From positions 1 to 32,374 of IMG/VR virus record IMGVR_UViG_3300037258_000269: a DNA stretch of 32,374 bases; one strand, given 5' to 3'. Source of the stretch: a virus. The notes beneath the pieces are model-generated. The model was not told the origin of the DNA and did no database searches. It was given only the letters and a program-made list of their open reading frames with translations. The number at the start of each line of letters is the position of its first letter. Position 1 is the first letter of the stretch. Position numbers and translations under genes: made by a program. Positions 22,968-29,833 of the stretch are shown here, piece by piece.

Positions 22968-23282
22968 TTAAAGACGTATCAATTCGATGGATCCCGGCCA
23001 AATTTTTAAATCATACCCGATGCGATTCAACTCTTTTAATATTTCCCTTTTTTCTAATTCTGTAGTTTCATCATCAATGCTTAATACATCAATATTCCAG
23101 CATCTTTGACAGTAATCATTAGTCAAATGATTGCTATACCACATTAATCCATCATAAATTCCTGATCCTGGATTTTTTAAAGAATCTATTTGTTCTTTGT
23201 TTAAATATTTGCAAGCCCTGCATAATAATACTTCAAAGTGATTCGCCTCTTCTGAGGGGCTAATATTTACTTGACAAGGCAT
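22968..23282 (-). CDS. Hypothetical zinc-binding-like protein, 104 aa
   Basis: Leftward gene, last of the early operon. Two CxxC pairs, Cys21/Cys24 (LLCRACKYL) and Cys58/Cys61 (DYCQRCWNI), are placed like a zinc ribbon or treble clef; the C-terminal 35 residues are a charged helix (ETTELEKREILKELNRIGYD). No specific family recognised. Start ATG at 23280-23282, with AGGAG (23288-23292) five bases upstream. Overlapping rightward ORFs are shadows. Confidence 0.65.
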   Translation of the reverse strand: MPCQVNISPSEEANHFEVLLCRACKYLNKEQIDSLKNPGSGIYDGLMWYSNHLTNDYCQRCWNIDVLSIDDETTELEKREILKELNRIGYDLKIWPGSIELIRL

Positions 23283-23292
23283 TTATGGACTC

Positions 23293-23649
23293 CTAACTAT
23301 ATCTATTTTTATGCTTTTCTTCCGCTTCATCCATACTATCAATTACATTGTTTAATATTTTTACTGCGATAATTTTAATTTCCGAGAAAATTTTATTTTT
23401 TGTCATATCTGAAAAGTTTTTCTCCAAAATAGAAAGCTCCTCAATAAAATCAACAATAAATTTGCCAAATATACCAGCCAGTAATTGATCCACAGGAGAA
23501 TCAAAATCAAAATTGTCTAACCACTTATCTATCTGCAATTTATAATTGCTGGTCATTTTAAAACAAATTATATTAACTAATATAGCCCTGGTCTCACTAT
23601 CAACACTATCGAGAAGTGGCTCTATTTTATTTACAAAATCTTCACTCAT
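23293..23649 (-). CDS. Hypothetical helical protein, 118 aa
   Basis: Leftward gene with AGGGAAAAAA before the ATG. Acidic, nearly all-helical, rich in Ile/Leu/Asp/Glu/Lys; a hydrophobic segment QLLAGIFGKFIVDFIEELSI (about 55-74) is amphipathic rather than a clear membrane helix. No family recognised. Lies between two other unknown small genes downstream of the helicase; probably an accessory early gene. Confidence 0.6.
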   Translation of the reverse strand: MSEDFVNKIEPLLDSVDSETRAILVNIICFKMTSNYKLQIDKWLDNFDFDSPVDQLLAGIFGKFIVDFIEELSILEKNFSDMTKNKIFSEIKIIAVKILNNVIDSMDEAEEKHKNRYS

Positions 23650-23663
23650 TTTTTTCCCTATCT

Positions 23664-23741
23664 TTAATCTAAAAATGGAGGCCTATATGTCGCAATAAAG
23701 TTAAGACTCCTGGATTGAGCACGCTTCATAATATAGGCCAT
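23664..23741 (-). CDS. Possible 25-aa ORF in the operon gap
   Basis: Starts six bases after the 114-aa gene stop and ends shortly before the RBS of the 118-aa gene, so it fills the gap neatly. No Shine-Dalgarno is visible; it would need reinitiation. Basic, with a RPPFLD end. It coincides with the inverted repeat at 23680-23739, which may be the true signal here. Confidence 0.2.
   Translation of the reverse strand: MAYIMKRAQSRSLNFIATYRPPFLD
23680..23739. repeat. 9-bp inverted repeat with 42-base interior
   Basis: GGCCTATAT (23680-23688) and ATATAGGCC (23731-23739) are perfect complements in the short gap between two leftward genes. As RNA it would bring the two ends of the intergenic region together; as DNA the arms could be paired protein sites. 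No U-run follows. Confidence 0.4.
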
Positions 23742-23746
23742 AAATA

Positions 23747-24091
23747 CTAATAAAATTTGCTCTCTTTTACAGGTTTAGACATGAATCCTCTGCCGTATGC
23801 CGCAATCACTGATTTTGGCATTTTATCTTTATGTAAAAAAGCAATACTAGAGGGTTGAGTTTCCGGGTTTTCTGGATCATACATCCATGGAGTAATTGAT
23901 GCTGTAATACCACATTTATCCATGTAAGTTGAACATTCATTTAAAATATCCGTTATTTGTCTAATACACAGTTCTAATTGATTTGGCTCCATAGTAATAT
24001 GGCCTTTTTTATCTTTAAAAGATTGAATGTAATCGCCAATGATTTTTGCCTGCTTACGATACTTATTCCAAATATTTATATCAAATTTCAT
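23747..24091 (-). CDS. Hypothetical protein, 114 aa, coupled to the helicase
   Basis: ATGA overlap with the helicase stop (ATG complementary to 24089-24091). Helical N-terminal two thirds, then a short region with a PWMYDPENPETQPSS loop and a C-terminal basic tail (KPVKESK). Two cysteines at about 42 and 53. No family recognised. The tight coupling suggests a helicase partner, by analogy with phage helicase-accessory gene pairs, but nothing in the sequence shows it. Confidence 0.62.
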   Translation of the reverse strand: MKFDINIWNKYRKQAKIIGDYIQSFKDKKGHITMEPNQLELCIRQITDILNECSTYMDKCGITASITPWMYDPENPETQPSSIAFLHKDKMPKSVIAAYGRGFMSKPVKESKFY

Positions 24092-25812
24092 AACGTTCCC
24101 TGTTGTGATTGAAAAATTTTCTTTTTAATTTTGTAGCCGCCATCTTCGTGATGTAGCAATAAATGAGTTGGAGTTTTTATTGTTTCTAGCATATGTTCCA
24201 TTTTGGAACGTGTGCTTATAAAAGGATACCATTCACTTGGTTTATCGCAATGTTTTTTAATAAATTGGCCGTAAAAAACATGCTTGGCTTTGTCGTTTAT
24301 GGGTGTATAACTTTCATAATAAGAGGAAATTTTACCCCCATCGTCTTTACATCTATATAAACAATTTATTTTAAATCCAGTTCTAGTTTCTGAGATTCCA
24401 TATTTTGCATTAATAACTTCCATCTCTTTTTGTACTGAGCTTTCGTGAGGTAATTTCAATCTAGCATTGGGGTCAATAATTTCGATTCCACATACTCTGC
24501 AATGACGCACTGCAATATCATTTTTTGTTTTACATTTTTCATCAGGACATTCTTTAAATTCAAAATAGTAATCGCAGCGTTTATTGCTATTAATCCCTAC
24601 GCACCTACGGGCTGATTCAGTATTCAATTCCCGACAGCAAGGACATTCAATTACAAGGGGTTTATTTTCATCTAAAGATTTTTTGACAGCATCAAGCAAT
24701 ATTGGGTTATCCCAATCCCGATGGCGTTCAATATTTCCTGCAAAATCTAGCACTAATGCGTTTTTTTTATTAGTGCTAGGGGAAAGACGCAAGGCTCTTC
24801 CCATTGTTTGTACGAGCAGTACGAGACTTTCTGTTGGACGCAAATATGCAATTGTATCATAAGCAGGAACATCGACCCCCACACTAATAATGGCGATATT
24901 GACCAAGTATTTAATTTTTCCCTTACGCGCTTTTTCCAAAATTTCCGTGCGTTCATCTTGCGGTGTTTCCCCTAGTATTATTGCGGACTCTTCCTTTGGC
25001 AGATGAGATAATATTTCAAACGCATGTTTTTTGGTAGTAGCAAAGATAAAAACCCCATATCTAGACTGGGTTTTAACGATATAAATAATTTGTTTACAAA
25101 TAAGCTCTGTTAAGCGGGCGTTTTCACTAACAACCAGTTCCAAGCCTTTGGGGTCAAATAATCCATTTTTTTTAATCTTAACTTTTGTAAAGTCAATAAT
25201 AAGATTCGGATCGATTTCAAATTGTGGATTGATTAGATAATTATCTTTGATAAGCTGTTCTGTTGTAATGTTTCCAACTTGTTTTTTGAAGAAGCAAGAA
25301 TTACCAAAGATTTCGGTTCCCTTGAATCTAAAATTTGTTCCTGTTGCCCCGAGGATACGCATGGGCGGATGTTGTTGTTTGTAGTAGCGAAGTATGCGCA
25401 TAAAGACGCTGCTATCGTCAAGATAATTAATCGCATGAGCCTCATCAATAACAATGATATTAAACTTAATTTTGGCGATTCGTTCATTTTTAGTAATCCC
25501 GTTTAGAATCGATTGAGGAGTGCCAAAAATAATAGATGCTGAATCATCTTTTTCATGTAATGCGGCGCAGTAGATTGAAGCTGTGCCGCCTTGTTCTTTA
25601 AATGTAGCACAATTGTTTCTTACAAGTTCAGCATTATTTACTATGCATAATGCTCTTTTCTGTAATTTCTCCATGCGTAACAGTATGTTTGCAAGCATTA
25701 GGCTTTTTCCTGCACCGACACTCGCCATTAGTAGTACTGGTTCATCATCAGCTATTAAAGCTTTCCAGCAATCCCTTACTGCATCCTGCTGATAAGGTCT
25801 TAATTCTTTCAT
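24088..25812 (-). CDS. Superfamily 2 DEAH helicase with cysteine-rich C-terminal region
   Basis: 574-aa ATP-dependent DNA helicase or translocase. Motifs in order: N-terminal Q-type segment LRPYQQDAV; Walker A ASVGAGKS (30-37); DEAH in VIDEAH (121-126); motif III GATGT (155-159); motif IV GVFIFATTKKHAF (253-265); motif V SVGVDVPAYDT (310-320); motif VI QTMGRALRLSP (335-345). Residues 390-441 hold nine cysteines (CPCCREL, ARRC, KRC, ECPDEKC, HCRVCG), probably a zinc-binding module. Such genes are frequent in phage early operons and serve replication or recombination. RBS GGGAG lies 13 bases before the ATG. Confidence 0.9.
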   Translation of the reverse strand: MKELRPYQQDAVRDCWKALIADDEPVLLMASVGAGKSLMLANILLRMEKLQKRALCIVNNAELVRNNCATFKEQGGTASIYCAALHEKDDSASIIFGTPQSILNGITKNERIAKIKFNIIVIDEAHAINYLDDSSVFMRILRYYKQQHPPMRILGATGTNFRFKGTEIFGNSCFFKKQVGNITTEQLIKDNYLINPQFEIDPNLIIDFTKVKIKKNGLFDPKGLELVVSENARLTELICKQIIYIVKTQSRYGVFIFATTKKHAFEILSHLPKEESAIILGETPQDERTEILEKARKGKIKYLVNIAIISVGVDVPAYDTIAYLRPTESLVLLVQTMGRALRLSPSTNKKNALVLDFAGNIERHRDWDNPILLDAVKKSLDENKPLVIECPCCRELNTESARRCVGINSNKRCDYYFEFKECPDEKCKTKNDIAVRHCRVCGIEIIDPNARLKLPHESSVQKEMEVINAKYGISETRTGFKINCLYRCKDDGGKISSYYESYTPINDKAKHVFYGQFIKKHCDKPSEWYPFISTRSKMEHMLETIKTPTHLLLHHEDGGYKIKKKIFQSQQGTL

Positions 25813-25883
25813 ATTAGGTTATAATCTCCCTGTAATCTTCTATGATTGTCTTTGTGGTCAGGCAATTGTCGAATAAGTTCCAT
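25809..25883 (-). CDS. Possible 24-aa ORF overlapping the helicase start
   Basis: Its TGA overlaps the helicase ATG (ATGA), the coupling seen between most genes here, and the helicase RBS lies within its last codons. No Shine-Dalgarno is visible for this ORF itself. Polar and basic (RQLPDHKDNHRRLQGDYN). Could be a leader peptide for the helicase or a chance ORF. Confidence 0.3.
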   Translation of the reverse strand: MELIRQLPDHKDNHRRLQGDYNLI

Positions 25884-25898
25884 GGTTTTTTTCACTTA

Positions 25899-26039
25899 TT
25901 AGCATAAATAATTCCTCATGGATTGTATTTTTTCTATCAAAGGGCGCTGTAATCGGTCAGTCCAAGAATCACCAAATTCTGTGTAAACTTCTCTCCAACT
26001 TACTAAATCCTCTAGCTCTTCTTTCGTAAATTGATTCAT
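25899..26039 (-). CDS. Hypothetical small protein, 46 aa
   Basis: Leftward ORF with GAGGAG upstream, contributed by the end of the 81-aa gene. Starts MNQFTKEELEDLVSWREVY and continues as an acidic helix. The start resembles the reconstructed N-terminus of the frameshifted gene at 26578-26807 (a TKEEL helix), so the two may be related small phage early proteins. No family function known. Confidence 0.58.
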   Translation of the reverse strand: MNQFTKEELEDLVSWREVYTEFGDSWTDRLQRPLIEKIQSMRNYLC

Positions 26040-26042
26040 GCT

Positions 26043-26288
26043 TCAAAACTCCTCAATAAGCTCTTGCTTGGTATAACGCACGATTCTAAGCTCTAGACCA
26101 GTCGCTTCTGCCATCTCTTTAACTATAGGCCTTATATCATCTAGCAATTCTTTCCTTCCAAAAACCATCGGCATGCCGCCGTTACCTGTCATCATTGCGC
26201 AAATGCCGTCGCCTTTTTCATCCTTTGAAATAACTACATAAAGCTCATTCATTTCTTGTTTATTTTCTGGGATATGATATTTCTTCAA
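26043..26288 (-). CDS. Hypothetical protein, 81 aa, TTG start
   Basis: Most likely starts at TTG (26286-26288), six bases after AGGGG; an internal ATG at residue 13 is the alternative. Residues 15-45 look like a beta-hairpin with Gly/Met-rich turns (LYVVISKDEKGDGICAMMTG), followed by an acidic helix (ELLDDIRPIVKEMAEATG) and a final strand. No membrane segment. I do not recognise a family with known function, though the alpha/beta pattern is compact and probably folded. Confidence 0.62.
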   Translation of the reverse strand: MKKYHIPENKQEMNELYVVISKDEKGDGICAMMTGNGGMPMVFGRKELLDDIRPIVKEMAEATGLELRIVRYTKQELIEEF

Positions 26289-26297
26289 CTTAAGCCC

Positions 26298-26585
26298 CTA
26301 ATTAAATCCCGGATTTTTATTTAAATATCCAACTGGAACTGGATATTGCCCTAGCTTTTCATGATGCACATTAACCATATAAGTATCCCAATCAATTCTT
26401 GGGTCATATACATAAGGTTTTATCTCAATTTTATTTATTTCAATTCCCCATGGCCAAAAACTATCATTTATGGAGTCAAGCAGGTGTTTATATGACCTTA
26501 TTTTTATTACCGTATCCATAGACTCCTTTAATCCGCCGCGATGAAATCTAAATAAAAGTGGGTCTTTTTTGGTATATTTATACAT
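26298..26585 (-). CDS. Hypothetical protein, 95 aa
   Basis: A longer ORF reaching 26678 exists, but its extra N-terminus is only an alternative-frame reading of the upstream gene. ATG at 26583-26585 overlaps that gene's stop by eight bases and has GGAAAG upstream. Aromatic- and basic-rich: an LLFRFHRGGLKESMDTVIKI segment, an FWPWGIEINKIEIKPYVYDP beta region, and a Pro/Gly-rich end. No family recognised. Confidence 0.6.
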   Translation of the reverse strand: MYKYTKKDPLLFRFHRGGLKESMDTVIKIRSYKHLLDSINDSFWPWGIEINKIEIKPYVYDPRIDWDTYMVNVHHEKLGQYPVPVGYLNKNPGFN

Positions 26586-26807
26586 CTTTTTTCTTTCCAC
26601 ATAAGATACATTTATAGGATACTTTATCGCCAAAACCACCATTAAGAGTTGGGTTAGTACGAATTTTAGTATATTCATGGATACAGGATTTATTAAAAGA
26701 TTCGATCATGTAATGAATCTTTAAGCAAACCGAGTCAAATTCATCTCCATATTCTGGGTTGGAACATTTTAATAAAAAAATAAGTTCTTCTTTTGTAAGT
26801 CATTCAT
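26578..26807 (-). pseudogene. Frameshifted small zinc-ribbon-like gene (about 76 aa)
   Basis: The frame ending at the TAA complementary to 26578-26580 encodes LTKEELIFLLKCSNPEYGDE, continuing through SCIHEYTK to a YKCILCGKKKDV end: a C-x-H plus CxxC pattern like many small phage zinc-ribbon proteins. It has no start codon before Met-Ile-Glu-Ser-Phe. The ATG at 26805-26807, overlapping the upstream stop as ATGA, is in another frame. Adding one base after the first eight (ATGAATGA) restores a start reading Met-Asn-x-Leu-Thr-Lys-Glu-Glu-Leu. The gene is therefore broken by one missing base, or the base was lost in sequencing; a T7 tract allows frameshifting as a less likely option. Confidence 0.6.
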
Positions 26808-27109
26808 TGTAAATTCACCATGTCCATTTTTTCTAAATTCCTTTTTATGCTATCAATAACACGTTGATGGGATTCCAAGGTTATGATCATCAGCTCATTT
26901 CCGTTAACTTCTTGATGACCTGCTTGCAAATAATCATCTATATTTTTTATTGCTAAATTAATCATATTGAACATCGTTATCTCCATAAAGTCATGAATTC
27001 CTCCGCGTTTCGCAATATGAAACTTTTCTAAGAAACGCACGAGGAATTCATGTGCATTTAAGGCATGATTATTATCATCGTCATTTTTAGAACTAATTAT
27101 TTCTGGCAT
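26804..27109 (-). CDS. Hypothetical helical protein, 101 aa
   Basis: Leftward gene downstream of recT with GAGGAAATATAA before the ATG. Acidic disordered start (SSKNDDDNNH), then helices: EFLVRFLEKFHIAKRGG, MEITMFNMINLAIKNIDDYL, and a C-terminal helix ending MDMVNLQ. No family recognised. Lies directly after the recombination genes and probably belongs to the same transcript. Confidence 0.62.
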   Translation of the reverse strand: MPEIISSKNDDDNNHALNAHEFLVRFLEKFHIAKRGGIHDFMEITMFNMINLAIKNIDDYLQAGHQEVNGNELMIITLESHQRVIDSIKRNLEKMDMVNLQ

Positions 27110-27119
27110 TTATATTTCC

Positions 27120-28166
27120 TCATTTATCAGTTTCCTTATTAAGGATTTTTATAAAATCATCGGCTTGAGACTTTGTAAGCTCTTGTATCTTTTTAATACC
27201 ATAGTGTTTAAGGGCTTGTTCGAAGCGTTCATTCGAAAATCCCTTAACTGCGATTAACATATCGATTTCATCCAGTTGTACTTGTGTTGATACTTCACCT
27301 GTCTCTATAACATCATCAATAGAAGGCGCTCCCTTTGCAGCAGTAAGCTTATCCATCAAGATGTCATGATGTCTTGATGTCTTGACATCAGGCGCGCTGC
27401 CTGTCTCATGCTCTATAAAATCAATATCAAACTCTTCGCTAGCAGAGGCTTTAATGTTCTGGATTCCTGCCTCTTGAAGTTCATCTAATGATACGGCTTT
27501 TTGCATTTCCACAGAGCAGGGGAGCCATTTAAATAATTTTCTAAGCACGGTTTTTTTGGCCATTTCTTCATAGTGTGAAACCCAAGGACCACTATTTTTT
27601 CCCTGAGAACTATCTCGGATTCTGTCTACCTGTTTGCGGCTCATCACTTCCATTTGATGGCCACCGTCTCTTAGATTTGCCACCGCATAAACTGCTACTA
27701 AATCCCCGGGTTCGTTCATAGAAGGCTTATGGATTAGATTTTCTTTTAAACCAAATTCATAACTAAATTCGTCATTAGCATAAACTGCGCGTGAAACTAA
27801 TGAAACAATTTGTCCAGAGCGTCTAGCTAAATCTAAGAACCCTCGATATCCGGGCATGAACTGACATTCATATTTTCCCGCCTTACTGTTATAGAACGGG
27901 ATCAAATAACACGATCCCAATATCCCCGGCTCAAGTCCCAATTGCGAAGCTTGCATAATTGCTGCTATAAAGCTCATAGGGTCGCATTCCTGGAGTTTAG
28001 GTGTTTTCCTAAGTTCAGTTATCGCGATTCGCGCCATACGCTCAGGAGTAAGGTGTTTCGGTAGGCAGCGAGCAATCTCGCTTTTCATTTGCTTTAATAG
28101 TCCGACCACACTTTCTTGATTAGCTGTCATCATATTTTTTTTATCTACAGGTGAAAGATTGCTCAT
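27120..28166 (-). CDS. recT: RecT-family single-strand annealing protein
   Basis: 348 aa. Binds single-stranded DNA and pairs complementary strands with the exonuclease encoded upstream. Residues 1-230 carry the RecT core with family-typical segments: LTPERMARIAITELRKTP (39-56), ASQLGLEPGILGSCYLIPFY (73-92), FMPGYRGFLDLARRSGQI (103-120), and HYEEMAKKTVLRKLFKWLP (198-216). The rest is an acidic linker and a small C-terminal helical region, making it longer than E. coli Rac RecT (269 aa). The linker, around residues 260-269, is encoded by the GACATC repeat array at 27360-27390. Start overlaps the exonuclease stop; GGAG precedes it. Confidence 0.93.
   Translation of the reverse strand: MSNLSPVDKKNMMTANQESVVGLLKQMKSEIARCLPKHLTPERMARIAITELRKTPKLQECDPMSFIAAIMQASQLGLEPGILGSCYLIPFYNSKAGKYECQFMPGYRGFLDLARRSGQIVSLVSRAVYANDEFSYEFGLKENLIHKPSMNEPGDLVAVYAVANLRDGGHQMEVMSRKQVDRIRDSSQGKNSGPWVSHYEEMAKKTVLRKLFKWLPCSVEMQKAVSLDELQEAGIQNIKASASEEFDIDFIEHETGSAPDVKTSRHHDILMDKLTAAKGAPSIDDVIETGEVSTQVQLDEIDMLIAVKGFSNERFEQALKHYGIKKIQELTKSQADDFIKILNKETDK
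27360..27390. repeat. GATGTCTT tandem array inside recT, same motif as the partition site
   Basis: GATGTCAT, GATGTCTT, GATGTCTT follow in tandem (27360-27383) and then GACATCA, giving a perfect inverted repeat TGATGTC-TT-GACATCA (27375-27390). On the minus strand it shares TCAAGACATCAAGACATCA (19 bases) exactly with the array upstream of parA, over 5 kb away. It lies in the variable linker of RecT, where protein sequence is little constrained. Confidence 0.75.
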
Positions 28167-28993
28167 GCTGCCTTCTCCTCATTATTAATAGTTGCAAACT
28201 TAGGAACACCGAGTTCCTGGACTAAATAGCCTTCCCATTTGTTAGAATCTAAGCATGCTTTCAACTTACGCTTATAAGCATTAAATTGCTCTATCCCAAA
28301 CTTTAAAGCCTCTTCTTTCATTATGTAAACAGCAGGAACATGCGGCTCATCTTTTTCACAAGCTAAAATTACAAACATATCAATAGGTTTACCAAGCGAT
28401 TTACATGCCTCAAAAGCCATACCAGCTTGCAGATAATAGCCGTACTCTAATGCACTACGAGAAAAGCTAAATAGGTTTGCGTTGTTCGTTGTTTTTAAAT
28501 CTATTACCATTTTTGATGCCCAAATGTCTGGCCTAGATTTAAATTGCAAACCAGTTTCTTCGTCAGTCCAGAATATGGATTTTTCAAATACAGCATCATT
28601 AAGCAATGTTGAGACAATTTCATGTTTGCTAACAAGCTCTACCATTTTGTTGGTCTTAACAAATTGGTCATCCGTTAAAATAGTCTTGCCTTCGCTAAGC
28701 AACAAAAAATCCTCCCATTGCTCTTTTCCTTTAGTGGTTCTTCTATCTATTTTGGGAGCAACTGCATATTCAGATAAAAATTTTGCAGGCTCTAATAAGA
28801 GAGTATGAAAAGCTGAGCCCACTATCATTGAAGGGGTTGGCTCTTGTTTCTCTGCCAATCCAGACATTGTTTCGTACCAATAATGGTATGGGCTCTTATC
28901 TAACAGCATTAACTTGCTACGCGATACTCCCGAAGAATCGTGATAGGTCTCATTTGTAATATCATAAACGCCATCTTTATAAACTCTAGTCAT
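28163..28993 (-). CDS. RecE-like PD-(D/E)XK exonuclease (exodeoxyribonuclease VIII type)
   Basis: 276 aa from the ATG at 28991-28993, with AAAGGA upstream; the longer ORF to 29044 would begin upstream of the promoter's transcription start. It degrades one strand of duplex DNA to make 3' overhangs for RecT. The catalytic core is visible: GSAFHTLLLEP (59-69), SRPDIWASKMVIDLKTTNNA with Asp156, Asp165 and Lys167, and GYYLQAGMAFEA with Gln189. The size matches the nuclease domain of RecE rather than the 866-aa full-length protein. First gene of the leftward early operon, ATGA-coupled to recT. Confidence 0.88.
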   Translation of the reverse strand: MTRVYKDGVYDITNETYHDSSGVSRSKLMLLDKSPYHYWYETMSGLAEKQEPTPSMIVGSAFHTLLLEPAKFLSEYAVAPKIDRRTTKGKEQWEDFLLLSEGKTILTDDQFVKTNKMVELVSKHEIVSTLLNDAVFEKSIFWTDEETGLQFKSRPDIWASKMVIDLKTTNNANLFSFSRSALEYGYYLQAGMAFEACKSLGKPIDMFVILACEKDEPHVPAVYIMKEEALKFGIEQFNAYKRKLKACLDSNKWEGYLVQELGVPKFATINNEEKAA

Positions 28994-29022
28994 TGTTTTT
29001 CCTTTGTTGTTAATTCTCTTCC

Positions 29023-29051
29023 ATGATATGACATTAATTGTCATATGTCAA
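29023..29051 (-). promoter_or_regulatory. Early leftward promoter with an operator in its spacer
   Basis: Minus strand TTGACA (29046-29051), 17 bases, TATCAT (29023-29028). Between them lies an inverted repeat with arms ATATGACA and TGTCATAT (29026-29033 and 29039-29046) around TTAAT, so a bound dimer would block RNA polymerase. It drives the RecE-RecT operon. Confidence 0.82.
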
Positions 29052-29094
29052 CTATTTGCATACACTCCTCTGTCTTTTAATTTTATGTCAATTC

Positions 29095-29123
29095 TTGTCA
29101 CGCGTCAAAATAATTGCTACATT
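29095..29123 (+). promoter_or_regulatory. Rightward promoter of the Cro-like gene
   Basis: TTGTCA (29095-29100), 17 bases, TACATT (29118-29123), with TGC just before the -10 box (extended -10). Divergent from the promoter at 29023-29051. The region between contains further TGTCA half-sites at 29046, 29086 and 29096, suggesting multiple repressor sites shared by both promoters. Confidence 0.65.
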
Positions 29124-29148
29124 ATGTTCATTTATCAAGGGGGAAATT

Positions 29149-29364
29149 ATGACACCGCAAGATGTTTTGAGAAAATATGGGAGCCAATACAACTTTCATA
29201 AGGCCACCGGAATGGCGCATGGGTCGCTGGGGAATTGGATAAAGTGGGGGTTTGTGCCCGAAACCTCCCAATACAAACTTGAACGTATTACTGATGGTGA
29301 GCTTAAGAGCAATTGGACTATAGAGCAGGAAAAAAGGAAAAAAGAGAATGACCAAAAAAACTAA
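29149..29364 (+). CDS. Cro-like helix-turn-helix regulator, 71 aa
   Basis: Starts at ATG 29149 with GGGGGA a few bases upstream; a longer in-frame reading from 29038 would begin before the promoter. Residues 1-55 resemble the Cro/YdaS type: MTPQDVLRKYG, then helix-turn-helix FHKATGMAHGSLGNWIKWGF (about 15-34), PETSQYKLERITDGEL. The C-terminus is Glu/Lys-rich. A small dimeric repressor acting on the palindrome at 29026-29046 is the natural role. No separate CI-type repressor with a cleavage domain was found, so this gene, or the ribbon-helix-helix protein, may be the main switch. Confidence 0.75.
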   Translation: MTPQDVLRKYGSQYNFHKATGMAHGSLGNWIKWGFVPETSQYKLERITDGELKSNWTIEQEKRKKENDQKN

Positions 29365-29420
29365 AATTAATGCAGACAATATAACAAGAGCGCACATTAA
29401 TATATTTTAAGGATATTTAT

Positions 29421-29582
29421 ATGACTGATTTTCCAATCTTATGTCTTGCCATATGTTGTATAACCCAATCTTTCTGGATATGGCATTTATCTAATCGCAT
29501 TCTTCAATTAGAGAAGTCACTTAATATGCTTAACCATGTTGTTAAAGATATTTGGAATTCTGAAAATGCGAAGGACAAATAA
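29421..29582 (+). CDS. Small membrane protein, 53 aa
   Basis: AAGGA at 29409-29413, ATG at 29421. One hydrophobic helix at residues 4-23 (FPILCLAICCITQSFWIWHL) followed by a charged coiled-coil-like helix. Topology and size suit a small holin-like or envelope-modifying protein but are not diagnostic. Follows the Cro-like gene by 56 bases. Confidence 0.55.
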   Translation: MTDFPILCLAICCITQSFWIWHLSNRILQLEKSLNMLNHVVKDIWNSENAKDK

Positions 29583-29633
29583 CGAAAACCTACAAAAGCA
29601 AAGCTTAAAATAACTGTAAGGATGTACTAGAAA

Positions 29634-29819
29634 ATGAGCAATCTATTTAATTTCCCCAAAAAACCCCCGGCTGTTCAAATACTTGTTACCGAGGATAATT
29701 TACAGTTTCTAATATCGAGAGGATATAAATCTCATTTGTATTTAGGTAGAAGCCAAGGGTTCCTGATGGGGACTACTTTTTGTCTAGTAATAAATTTATT
29801 CGTGTATTTTGTTTTTTAA
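29634..29819 (+). CDS. Small membrane protein with C-terminal anchor, 61 aa
   Basis: ATG 29634, with AAGGATGT about twelve bases upstream. Polar N-terminal 40 residues (a FPKKPPAVQILVTEDNLQ segment) and one C-terminal transmembrane helix (about 43-61, FLMGTTFCLVINLFVYFVF). A tail-anchored arrangement. No family recognised. Confidence 0.5.
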   Translation: MSNLFNFPKKPPAVQILVTEDNLQFLISRGYKSHLYLGRSQGFLMGTTFCLVINLFVYFVF

Positions 29820-29833
29820 TTCAGATAAGATGA

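Noticed and set aside
22838-23065. Rightward 75-aa ORF after the partition genes
   Set aside because: It reads through the inverted repeat and long hairpin, has no ribosome-binding site, and overlaps the end of the leftward 104-aa gene whose composition is protein-like.
26586-26678. N-terminal extension of the 95-aa leftward gene
   Set aside because: The extension is an alternative-frame reading of the frameshifted zinc-ribbon-like gene; the ATG at 26583-26585 has the usual stop/start overlap.
29348-29410. 20-aa ORF overlapping the end of the Cro-like gene
   Set aside because: Very short, Lys-rich, and no convincing ribosome-binding site.
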